From assembly GCF_003597395.2 (NCBI RefSeq), contig NC_133773.1:122424913-122488912 (forward strand): 64,000 bases of DNA, given 5' to 3'. Source of the stretch: Chelonoidis abingdonii (taxonomy: Eukaryota > Chordata > Testudines > Testudinidae). Positions 10,574-18,803 of this stretch are shown piece by piece (position 1 is the first letter of the stretch; the number at the start of each line of letters is the position of its first letter). Position numbers and translations under genes: made by a program. The notes beneath the pieces were generated by a model. It had not been told where the DNA came from and searched no databases. It worked only from the letters and a program-made list of their open reading frames with translations.

Positions 10574-11108
10574 TGTAGTGCGGCTTGGCCGTGGTTTGTC
10601 CCTCAGCGGGGCTGTGGGGTATCCCACCACCTCGCTCTAGTTCGCCAGCTGTTGGCTCTGCTGTCGTGGGGAATAACGCATGCCCGGTTTGGGGGTTCAG
10701 ACCCCGGGGTGGGGTTGAGTCAATAGTCCAAAACCGATCCAGGCCCTAGATCAGGGTGGGGCAACAAGCACTGAGTCAGAATGCTCAGGCTCTCAGGCAG
10801 GGCTGAGCAGTACTCCTAGGCTTCGGCCTCTTCAGGCCAGGAGAAGGGGGAGTCTGCCACCCCGGAGTGGGGTTGCAGGGGGGACGCAGACCCTCCCACT
10901 CCACTGCATCCCAGCCGGGGGTCCTAGCAGCGGCAGACACTCACTTCTGTCAGTGGGGATCCTGGCCACAACACACTGACATTGGCTATGGCAGTGTTGC
11001 AGCCAGACTGGGGTCGGCTGCCCCCGGGCTACTTCCATACTCCCCCTCGTAGGGTAGCTGAGTCGTCGTAGCGTTACCAGTGGTCTCAAACACCATCGGT
11101 TCCTCTGG

Positions 11109-11537
11109 CTAAGTAGCCGATGGTAGGCTCAGTGGCTCCTCGGGGTAGCTGGTAAGAGGCAGGCTCGGCTCTTCCTCAGGGTAGCTGGCAAGAGGCAGGT
11201 TCGGCCCTTCCTCGGGGTAGCTGGAGCGGAGTGGTCCCAGCCAGTTCTCCCAGGGATAGCTGGTGCAGGGCAGGCTCGGCCAGTCCTCCTTGGGGTAGCG
11301 AGTGCGGGGCAGGCTCGGTTGGCCGGGTGTGAGCTCCGGCTGGCAGGCTCGGCCGCAGACGTCTGGCCCCTGCGGTGGCTGGGCCTCGACTGAGCTCTGC
11401 AGGCGAGCTTTTAAACTTCCGGGTCTGCGCCATGACCTCTGAGGGGTGGGCACAGGATCCAGCGGCTCCACCCACAGTGGTGGTAGGGGAGGTTCATCCC
11501 TCAGCTGGGCTGTGGGGTATCCCACTGCCTTGCTACA
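11109..11537 (-). pseudogene. pol reading-frame extension inside the 3' LTR
   Basis: The RNase H frame stays open across the polypurine tract and for 142 codons into the LTR, ending at TAG 11109-11111. The product is Pro-, Glu-, Leu- and Ser-rich with a repeated SYPEE-type motif every 12-13 residues. In the 5' LTR the codon matching this TAG is TAT and the frame continues further. No function is recognised. It may be an incidental open frame in a GC-rich repeat, or a true C-terminal tail of Pol. Confidence 0.5.
11121..11320. repeat. Tandem repeat of about 36-39 bp in the 3' LTR
   Basis: Same array as in the 5' LTR with the same number of units, so the array predates this insertion. Confidence 0.8.
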
Positions 11538-11550
11538 CCCCTCCTCCCCC
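11538..11550 (-). other. Polypurine tract
   Basis: The minus strand reads gggggaggagggg directly against the start of the 3' LTR. This is the usual position and composition for the plus-strand DNA primer. It also lies inside the pol reading frame, coding Gly/Glu residues. Confidence 0.85.
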
Positions 11551-11951
11551 AAGGCTGGCTCCCGTCCATCGGGGTCAGACCCATCTGCTTCCCCCAGGGG
11601 GGACAAGAAGTCCGCGTTGGCATGGTCCTTACCGGCCCTATGGCGGAGGGTAAAAGCATATGGCTTTTGTGCCAGATACCACCGCATGAGCCGCATATTA
11701 TTATTTTTCATTTGGGCTAGCCATCGAAGCACTGTGTGGTCGGTGACAAGTATGAAGGGGGCCCCCAGGAGGTAATACCGTAGGGCATCACAGGTCCACT
11801 TTACAGCCAAGGTCGCCTTCTCTATCACGGCATAGTGCCGTTCTCGCGGAAATAATTTCCGGCTGAGATATATAACGAGATGTTCCTCACCATCCACTTC
11901 CTGGGACAGGACTGCTCCTACTTCTGAGGCATCTGTTTGGAAGATGAACCC
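11538..11951 (-). pseudogene. rnh: RNase H domain
   Basis: In the RT frame just after a TGA, the minus strand codes QTDAS (catalytic Asp at 11933-11931), HYAVIEKATLAVKW (Glu), LVTDHTVLRWL (Asp) and HANADFLS (Asp). These are the four acidic residues of a gypsy-type RNase H, which removes RNA from RNA-DNA hybrids during replication. No integrase follows it, unlike canonical Ty3/gypsy. Instead about 19 further codons lead through the polypurine tract and straight into the 3' LTR. Confidence 0.92.
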
Positions 11952-11954
11952 TCA

Positions 11955-13070
11955 GGAAAAGTCAGGACTGTACAGGACAGGTTCACGGCAGAGGCAGTCT
12001 TTGAGGGCCCGGAAGGCACGATCGCACTCTGGGGTCCACTCCACCCGTCGGGGACTGGTTTTAGTCAAGAGTCCCATTAAAGGGGCTGCAATGGAGGCGA
12101 AGTCGGGGATGAATCTCCGGTAGTAGCCCACCAGACCGGGGAATTGGCGTACCTGACGCTTCGTAGTGGGGGGTGGACATGCCGCTAGGGCTTGGACTTT
12201 TCCCACGAGCAGTCTCACTTGTCCCCTCCCAATAGTGTACCCCAGGTAGGTGGTCTCCTGCTACCCGATACGGCACTTCTTTGGATTGGCGGTCAATCCT
12301 GTGGCCCATAGGGACCGCAGGACCGCTGCCACTCGCTCCAGGTGGTTCTCCCAGCGATCGCTGTAAATGATGACATCGTCGAGGTACGCAGCCGCATACT
12401 CTTGATGACGATGAAGGAGGCAATCCATGAGCCGCTGGAATGTTGCAAGGGCACCATGGAGACCGAAGGGCATCTGGGTGAATTGGTAGAGGCCCGAGGC
12501 CGTGACAAATGCGATCTTTTCCCGTGACGCGGGGTTGAGGGGGATTTGCCAGTATCCTTTGCTGAGGTCGAAGGTTGTGAGGAAGCGGACCTTTCCTAAA
12601 TGATCCAGCAGCTCATCTACCCGTGGCATTGGGTACGCGTCAAATTTTGAAATAGAATTGACACAGTGGAAATCGATGCAGAAGCGCTGGGTGCCATTCG
12701 GTTTGGGAACCAGGACTAGGGGGCTGCACCATTCACTCTGTGACAGTTCGATAACGCCCAGCTCTCGCATCACCCAAACTTCCTCCTCGATGACCTGCCG
12801 CATCCGATAGGGTAAGGGCCCGGTTGACTCTCGGATCACCACCCCCAGCTCAGTCTGAATGTTATGGTACTTGAGGGTCGTGTAGCCTGGCTCGGCGGTG
12901 AATGTCCTATGGAATGCGTGCAGGAGGCATCCAGTCTGTTTTCTTTGCTCCTCAGTTAGCAACTCCCCGCGCTGAGGTGTTGTGGGGTCTTCAGGCAGGA
13001 TAGCCCGGGGCCCTAACTCTGGCTCTGGTGGGCCTAACTCCGGATCTAGTGGGTTGATCAAGAGGTCTTC
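11955..13070 (-). pseudogene. rt: Ty3/gypsy reverse transcriptase (decayed)
   Basis: The first open segment, 13061-12261, codes 266 residues and contains the RT fingers and palm: SEWCSPLVLVPK, FCIDF, the first catalytic Asp in TTFDLSKGYW, a PFGL motif, and YLDDVIIYS with the YLDD box at 12386-12375. The segment 12260-11955 continues in the same frame after a TAG (12261-12263). It carries VGYYRRFIPDFA and the thumb/connection region typical of gypsy RT. A TGA at 11952-11954 separates it from RNase H. The catalytic Asp residues are intact, so the copy failed through nonsense mutations, not loss of the active site. An acidic/Pro-rich spacer of about 45 residues links it to integrase. Confidence 0.95.
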
Positions 13071-13073
13071 TCA

Positions 13074-13262
13074 TTCTCGCCAGGGTTTCAGGAGGTTGAT
13101 ATGGTACCTCTGGGTTTTCCTCCAGCGGTCAGGCTGGTTAATCTCATAGGTGACTGTCCTGACCTTCTGAACCACCTCATAGGGCTCCTGCCACCGGGCC
13201 AGTAGCTTGGATTTGTTGGAGGGCAACAGAAGCTTCCTGTGCCACCTTCCAAATTGTCTCAA
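13074..13262 (-). pseudogene. Integrase C-terminal GPY/F-like region, shifted frame
   Basis: In a frame shifted relative to the catalytic core, the minus strand codes a segment with LLARWQEPYEVV and YHINLLKPW. These match the C-terminal integrase module of gypsy elements (GPY/F, here EPY). The basic linker of some 25-30 residues that normally joins it to the core appears to be missing, suggesting a small deletion that also shifted the frame (inference). A TGA at 13071-13073 ends it. RT continues in the same frame after a short spacer. Confidence 0.75.
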
Positions 13263-14160
13263 ACTAGCATTTCGTCTCGTGAGAGATGGTCCTGAAGCTG
13301 GAGGACATACTGTAGAAGGCCCTGAGTGGGTGATGGGGTCTGCTCCCAGGTCTCCCTCATGAGGTCCAGGAGCCCCCTCGGACGCCAGCCATACAGCAGC
13401 TCGAAGGAGGAGAATTTGGTGGAGGCTTGGGGTACTTCACGGACAGCTAGGAGCAACGGTGGGATCAACTGGTCCCATCGGTGCAGGTCTTCGGGAGAGA
13501 ACTTGCACAGCATGTCTTTCAGGGTCTGGTTGAACCGCTCCACCAGGCTGTCGGTTTGTGGGTGGTACACGGAGGTGCGCAGCTGCTTAATCCCGAGGAG
13601 TTCACAGACCTGCCGTAGCAACTGGGAGGTAAAATTGGTACCCTGGTCGGTAAGGATTTCCCGGGGAAGGCCCATGCAGGCAAAGATCTTGACCAGTTCA
13701 TCGGCAGTGGTCTTGGCAGTGATGCTCCGGAGCGGGACAGCTTCGGGGAAGCATATGGCATAGTCCACGATGACCAGAATGTATAGAAACCCAGCCCGGC
13801 TTCTCAGGAGGGGTCCCACCAAGTCCATCGCCACCCGCTCAAACAGTGTCTCCACGATGGGCATGGGTATTAAGGGGACCGGGGCCGTCCATGAGGGAGC
13901 GGCCAGCTGGCACTCCGGACAGGAGCTACAATAGTTCCACACCTCTTGGTGCACCACGGGCCAGAAGAACCAGGACAGAATTCGAGCAAGGGTCTTTTCC
14001 TGGCCTAAGTACCCGGCCACTGGGACATCGTGGGCAAGCCTCATTACTGCTTGTCGGTGGCACTGAGGCACCAACAGTTGTGTCTGGACCTCCCTGGTGC
14101 GGGAATCTCAATCCACCCGATAGAGGCCATCATGACGTAGCTCGAAATGGGGCCAGCTCT
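13259..14160 (-). pseudogene. int: Integrase: N-terminal zinc region and catalytic core (decayed)
   Basis: Integrase inserts element DNA into the host chromosome. The open segment from 14074 codes 271 residues. The HHCC-type finger keeps His15, Cys52 and Cys55, but the second His position is Tyr22. The catalytic triad is present: Asp84 in AMDLVG, Asp143 in TDQGTN and Glu179 in LVERFNQTLK, with exactly 35 residues between the second Asp and the Glu. A TGA at 14108-14110 lies just upstream in the same frame as protease. The open frame ends at 13259-13261 beside a frameshift. The domain sits between protease and RT, as in Ty1/copia, although its sequence is Ty3/gypsy-like. Confidence 0.92.
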
Positions 14161-14422
14161 TAGCCCGGGCCTGATCAATCAGGGCGCCATTGACCACCGC
14201 GAGCTGTTTATATACCTGGTCCAGGGTGGGGTCCTCCCTCTAGTCCCGGAAAAAGTCTGTGTCGATCGTGGGCTTGTCGGTGGGCGTCAGCAGGAGGTCA
14301 TCCGACGCGCCTTCCTGCCTCTTAGGCCCCGCCTCTTCAGCCTCCTCTGTAGGGTCCTCAGGGCGGTCCCCTTCCAATGCGGGGGTGACATCAGGGCTTT
14401 CCTGCGTATGTGACCTCAGAAC

Positions 14423-14710
14423 GCCTGGAAACTCTAGCCAGTCCCGCCCCAAGATCATGGGGTAGGCGAGTCATGGGGCCAGGCTGACCACGATGGTTCG
14501 CGTGACTCCATCCACGGTAAGTGGGACTCGGGTACTGGCGTAAGGTTGAACGTCGCCATTTATACACTGTAACTGGATAGTTCCCAGTCGAGGGTCTTCG
14601 GGGAAGCTGAGGCTTTGGCGGACCAGTGTCTGCCCACAGTCAGAGTCAACCAAGGCCCGCGTCTGGCAGTCCCCAACAGCTACGGGCATGGTGACTATGG
14701 CAGCCTGCAG
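14423..14710 (-). pseudogene. pro: Retroviral-type aspartic protease domain (decayed)
   Basis: It follows the zinc knuckle in the same frame. The active-site region reads ALVDSDCGQ at about 14656-14630, where the family has D-S/T-G. The third residue is Asp instead of Gly, a change expected to abolish activity. The domain ends with an ILGRDW motif near 14450, the usual C-terminal protease signature in gypsy elements. A TGA at 14471-14473 separates the two halves. A linker of about 90 codons follows (14161-14422), acidic and Pro-rich at first, with a TAG at 14240-14242. Confidence 0.8.
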
Positions 14711-15799
14711 CAGTTGAGCACGGTTTTCTCCGGTGCAGACGTGCCCAGAGCTGCACTCCATCTCCGTGCAGTCCCATTGGAGGTGCACATGCTTCCCACA
14801 GGAGAAACAGAGCCCAATTTCGGATTGTCCGGGCCGGGTCGAACCACACTTCTGGCTCGTAGCGGGACTCTGCGGGGCACGGCCAGTCCCGGTCTTGAGG
14901 CCCGTAGGGGTTTGCTGAGGGGGACCCTCGGGATGCCTATACCGGGGTTCCTGACTCTGCGGGGGAGTCCGTGGTTCAGCGTGGGTGCTCACCCGTCTTT
15001 CAGGGTTGGGGCGCTTGAGCCCTGGAGGGTGACTGTGCGTGCCCGGCCCGACCGGAGTTTCAGCTGCGAGGAAGTTCTCCATGAGGGTGGCGGCAGCCGT
15101 TACTGTTGGGGGCCGGTGCCGGAGCACCCAAGCCCTTCCCCACGACGGGAGGATGTGGAGGAACTGCTCCAAAACAGTTAGCTCCATGAGCTCTTCGGGG
15201 TTCCGCCTGTCGGGCTGTAGCCACCACTTACATAGGTCTCTCAGCTCCTGATCCATCAACCGGGGGCGGGCGCCCGCATTGTAGGCCAGACTCCGGAACC
15301 GCTGCCGGAAGGTTTCCGGGCTGACATCTAAGGCGTCCAAAATCGCCGCCTTCACCCGAGTATAGTCCCTGGCATCATCTGTGGATAAACCGCAGTACAC
15401 TGTTTGCAGCCTCCCCGTCAAGTATGGGGCCAGGAGGGTGGCCCACTGGTCAGGGGCCCACCTGGCAACCTGAGCCACCCTTTTGAAAGTCACCAAAAAG
15501 GCCTTGGGGTCATCCAGCGGGCCTATCTTAGTCAGTCTTATGGGCGGGGTTAGCCGAGGGGTCCCATCTGTGCCTCCTGGCTGGAGGTCCGGGGGCCGGG
15601 GCAGCACCGTCACTAGCTGCTGCAAACGTTATCCCTGGAACTTTTGGTTCTGTACCGTCGGGTCCTGGATCAGCTGCTGCTCTTGTGCTCCCAGCTGCTC
15701 GACAAGCTGCTGCTGCTGCTGCTGCTGCTGCTGCAACTGGGCAGCCTGCTGTCGCTCCTGGCTCTCCATCAGAAAGGTGAAGAGCTTGGCCAAATCCAT
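14711..15799 (-). pseudogene. gag: Gag polyprotein region (decayed)
   Basis: Gag packages the element RNA into particles. The chosen start is the ATG at 15799-15797 in the context gacatgg, which gives a leader of about 95 bases after the primer-binding site; the frame is open further upstream but has no better start. The N-terminal part is Gln-rich with a nine-Gln run encoded by a CAG repeat. A capsid-like central region with a conserved gypsy-type layout follows, then a Pro/Arg-rich stretch, then a CCHC zinc knuckle at 14809-14768 with C, C, H and C spaced 2, 4 and 4. A TAA at 15629-15631 interrupts the frame after 56 codons. The frame then continues directly into protease, so the intact ancestor probably used one gag-pol frame (inference). 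Confidence 0.85.
15706..15734. repeat. CTG/CAG trinucleotide run in gag
   Basis: Nearly ten uninterrupted gct/ctg units on the plus strand. In the gag frame they code a nine-glutamine run flanked by further Gln residues. Confidence 0.9.
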
Positions 15800-15876
15800 G
15801 TCTCCTGTGGGGGATTGCTCTCTCCCAGACCCTTTTTCACAGGGGTCAAGGGCTCGTGCCCACATTCTGAGCAGAG

Positions 15877-15894
15877 TCCCCACTTCTGGTACCA
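15877..15894 (-). other. Primer-binding site, resembling tRNA-Leu
   Basis: Two bases inside the 5' LTR the minus strand reads tggtaccagaagtgggga. It starts with tgg, as expected for pairing with a tRNA CCA end. From memory it matches the 3' end of a vertebrate tRNA-Leu with one mismatch. The position is typical for minus-strand DNA priming; the tRNA identity is less certain than the site. Confidence 0.75.
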
Positions 15895-16440
15895 AGTGTA
15901 GTGCGGCTCGGCCGCGGTTTGTCCCTCAGTGGGGCTGTGGGGTATCCCACCGCCTCGCTCTAGTTCGCCGGCCGGTGGCTTTGCTGTCGTGGGGAATAAC
16001 ACACACCCAGTTAGGGGGTTCAGACCCTGGGGTGGGGCTGAGTCAATAGTCCGAAACCGGCCCAGACCCTAGGTCAGGGCGGGGCAACAAGCACTGAGTC
16101 AGAATACGCAGACCCTCAGGCAGGACTGAGCAGTACTCCTAGGCTTCGGCCTCCTCAGGCCAGGGGAAGCGGGAGTCTGCCACCCCGGAGTGGGGTTGCA
16201 GGGGGGACGCAGGCCCTCCCACTCCACTGCATCCCAGCCTGGGGCCCTAGCAGCAGCGGAAACTCGCTGCTGTCAGTGGGGATCCTGGCCACAACACACT
16301 GGCATTGGCTATTTCAGTGTTGCAGCCAGACTGGGGTCGGCTGCCCCCAGGCTACTTCCACACTCCTCCTCGTAGGGTAGCTGAGTCGTCGTAGCGTTAC
16401 CAGCGGTCTCAAACACCATCAGTTCCTCTGGATACGTAGC

Positions 16441-16640
16441 CGATGGTAGGCTCAGCAGCTCCTCGGGGTAGCTGGCAAGAGGCAGGCTCGGCTCTTCCTC
16501 AGGGTAGCTGGCAAGAGGCAGGCTTGGCCCTTCCTCGGGGTAGCTGGAGCGGAGTGGTCCCGGCCAGTCCTCTCCGGGGTAGCTGGTGCGGGGCAGGCTC
16601 GGCCAGTCCTCCTTGGGGTAGCGAGCGCGGGGCAGGCTCG
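16441..16640. repeat. Tandem repeat of about 36-39 bp in the 5' LTR
   Basis: At least five diverged units, each containing a ggggtagctgg-like core followed by a gaggcaggctcgg-like segment. Unit lengths are close to multiples of three, so the minus-strand reading frame survives. Confidence 0.8.
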
Positions 16641-16731
16641 GTTGGCCGGGTGTGAGCTCCGGCTGGCAGGCTTGGCCACAGACGTCTGGCCCGTGCGGTG
16701 GCTGGGCCTTGACTGAACTCTGCAGGCGAGC

Positions 16732-16738
16732 TTTTATA
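16732..16738 (-). promoter_or_regulatory. TATA-like box of the 5' LTR promoter
   Basis: The minus strand reads tataaaa inside the 5' LTR, about 120 bases from its outer end. Transcription would then start roughly 25-30 bases downstream and include the tandem-repeat block. The start site is inferred, and no other promoter element was identified. Confidence 0.5.
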
Positions 16739-16860
16739 CTTCCGGGTCTGCACCGTGACCTCTGAGGGGCGGGCGCAGGACGCAGTGGCTCCGCCCACAG
16801 TGGTGGTAGGGGAGATTCGTCCCTCAGCTGGGCTGTGGGGTGTCCCACCGCCTTGCTACA

Positions 16861-16864
16861 GTAG
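16861..16864. repeat. Target-site duplication gtag, right copy
   Basis: Exact match to 10570-10573, directly abutting the right end of the element. Confidence 0.85.
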
Positions 16865-18339
16865 TATAAAGGAAGGGCTAGACCATGCTATTAAGGTCCA
16901 TCCCTGCAACAGGGAATGATCCAGAGGCCACCTCCCATGCCAGCTGGTGGCAGGCATTCTGTCTCAGAGAGGCACAATGCCTTTTGAATATCCCCAGCAT
17001 ATAAGGGAATCACAGCCGCTACTTATATGCCTTTATGAGGTGCAGCTCACTCTGCCCTGACTTCTGGTCTACTTCATGGATTGACGTGAAACCATGGCCC
17101 TGCAAGTTCCCCATCCATTTCTGCTGCTTTTGTTATGTCATGCACCCACAAGGGAATAGAGAGGGGGCAATCCGTGTGCCCTCTTTAGAACAGGGACTAT
17201 AATACTGCCTGGCCCTTTTATGGGGAACACACATTCCTTGTGAGTTCCACTCTCACCGTGCATCTATCCAAACAGGGTCTGGCCGATAGTTTGCAGTGAC
17301 ATCTGGCAGGGAAGGCAGAAGTGCAAGAATCCACAGACTGTCCAGCTGCTTAACTTTGCCTGTATTTTTTACAGACTAATGCAGCCTTTAAATATTTTCC
17401 TTTTCAGGTAGAAACATCAAAGTCGTCAATGACTAAAAATCTATTTGCTACTAAGAGTAAAACGTTTACACAGTCTTTACCAGCGTCTGGGCTACTTTCT
17501 TGCTTTTTTTTTTTTCATTATTTAATGAGAGACTATTCAGGAGTAGAGGATCTAAGACAATAGATATATTATTCCTTTGAGTCATTCTGTCAGTCCTAGT
17601 CACTCTCCTCCACACAGTGAAGAGGATAGTGTTTTATGGCAATTAAAAATGTAAGACGTACTGAGGATTGAGTTTCCCTTTTTACACCTACAAGATTGGG
17701 TTCCCAATAGTACTGAAGAATGTAACATGCATTACTGCCAATGCTGTTGAGAACAGACTTTCTTATGTGGTGAAGGGCTATTAGTGAGCCAGCAATGGCA
17801 CTTCCATTTTCTTGTCTAGGATCTCGGGTTGTTAGTGGTTAAAGTACCAAAGTCATTGGGAACTGTAACTGATTAAGATTCCTGTTCTCCAGTTGTCCAG
17901 AGTTAGAGCAGCTGTAATACAATAGTTAGCTTTGTAAAATTGCAGTGAAACAGTGAAGTTATTAGCATGTACAATAACAAATGATGGAAGCTAAGGGACA
18001 TGGTCTCATCTCAGTGTATGGGATCCATATGTATCATGTTCATTAATGCTCTATGCAAATTGATCTAAAATATTTATCCTGTCAGCCAAGATTCCCTTAA
18101 AGCTGATCTACTGGGATTTTAGATTTGAACATAGTGTCTTTATTTTAAGATAAATACAATGAGAAATCAGAGCTTTGATGAGAAGGACAAGTTGTCTCTT
18201 ATTGTTACTCGATGTGCATAGGTAGGATAACTTTTGTGTTTAGCATATTAGAAAACCTGGCATAATTTTATTATTTTTTTCTAAATGCTGAAACAAACTA
18301 GGAAACATGTTTAAGTTGCTCTTTGACTGATACATCCAC
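16865..18339. other. No recognised feature
   Basis: AT-rich flank of the gypsy insertion. No coding or repeat signal recognised. Confidence 0.5.
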
Positions 18340-18450
18340 TAGACATGTGGTCTAGTAGCTTGAGCATAGGATGATTTTCCCATGTGTGATATGGCAATAA
18401 TATTCACCTACCTCAGAGTGAAACCCTTGCATAAGGGATACATAGTGGGC
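18340..18450 (+). repeat. MIR-like fragment (weak)
   Basis: gtggtctagtagcttgagcat resembles the tRNA-related head and the aataatattcacctacctcag part resembles the MIR tail. Diverged. Confidence 0.35.
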
Positions 18451-18651
18451 TGCAGTTGTTATTACAGCCCAGAGGTGTCTTAATGGCTGTTGAGCAGCTG
18501 TACACTACTCTGTACCTTTTCTCTGGTTTGTGAAGAAGATTCTGTCCACTAACACACACACAAAGCCTGTTCACTCAGGCTTAGTGCAGGGAATGATAAA
18601 TAGACTGTAGGACTTTCAAACTGGTGTAAGGACAGAGAACTTCATTCATCT

Positions 18652-18803
18652 TGCATTGGCCTGCTAAACCCAGGGTTATGAGTTCAATCCTTGAGGAGGC
18701 CATTTAGGGAATTGGGGTAAAATTCTTCTGGGGATTGGTCCTGCTTTGAGCAGGGGGTTGGACTAGATGACCTCCTGAGGTCCCTTCCGATTCTATGATT
18801 CTG
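18652..18803 (+). mobile_element. tRNA-derived SINE with CR1-like tail, 5'-truncated
   Basis: gggttatgagttcaatcctt resembles a pol III B box. The rest (ggattggtcctgctttgagc, ggactagatgacctcctgag, ttctatgattctg) is the tail shared with CR1, implying mobilisation by CR1 machinery. The A-box half is missing. Confidence 0.8.

Larger units (their letters stand above)
10574..11537 (-). repeat. 3' LTR of the gypsy element (964 bp)
   Basis: Partner of 15897-16860. It is preceded in element orientation by a 13-base polypurine tract. The TATA-like box of the 5' LTR has decayed here to a tttaaa core. The pol reading frame continues into this LTR for about 140 codons before a TAG at 11109-11111. Confidence 0.95.
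16309..16848 (-). other. Open reading frame within the 5' LTR (about 179 codons)
   Basis: The LTR counterpart of the pol extension. It is uninterrupted for 179 residues, with the same SYPEE-type repeats, but has no good ATG at its start, so it is not proposed as an independent gene. It shows that the frame was open across more than half of the ancestral LTR. Confidence 0.4.
10574..16860 (-). mobile_element. Complete but decayed Ty3/gypsy LTR retrotransposon with integrase upstream of RT (Gmr1-like order)
   Basis: Two direct 964-bp repeats begin tgtag and end ctaca and flank a 4.36-kb interior. The element is bounded by a 4-bp duplication, gtag. Read on the minus strand the order is 5' LTR, primer-binding site, gag with polyQ and a CCHC knuckle, aspartic protease, integrase, reverse transcriptase, RNase H, polypurine tract, 3' LTR. 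The RT and integrase motifs are Ty3/gypsy-like, but integrase precedes RT. That order is known among gypsy elements from the Gmr1-type clade of deuterostomes (established knowledge; the clade assignment here is inference). Seven in-frame stops and one frameshift make it non-autonomous now. The whole segment is visibly GC- and CpG-richer than the AT-rich DNA on both sides. A nested or rearranged origin is unlikely, because one target duplication and equal-length LTRs frame a collinear interior. Confidence 0.95.
15897..16860 (-). repeat. 5' LTR of the gypsy element (964 bp)
   Basis: Direct repeat of 10574-11537 with identical length and the same tgtag/ctaca ends. It lies upstream of gag in element orientation, so it is the promoter LTR. 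It carries a TATA-like box at 16732-16738, a block of tandem units of about 36-39 bp, and an uninterrupted minus-strand reading frame across most of its first half. A hand count against the other LTR gives about 77 differences in 964 positions, mostly transitions and many at CpG. Confidence 0.95.

Noticed and set aside
13326..13763. 145-codon plus-strand frame
   Set aside because: Antisense to the integrase domain. The minus-strand frame carries the real motifs.
15483..16049. 188-codon plus-strand frame with a long poly-Cys run
   Set aside because: It is the antisense shadow of the gag CAG repeat and the LTR junction.
10574..16860. Idea that integrase-before-RT came from nested insertion or a misassembly
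   Set aside because: One 4-bp duplication, equal 964-bp LTRs, a single primer site and polypurine tract, and an in-frame join from the integrase C-terminal segment to RT argue for one native element.
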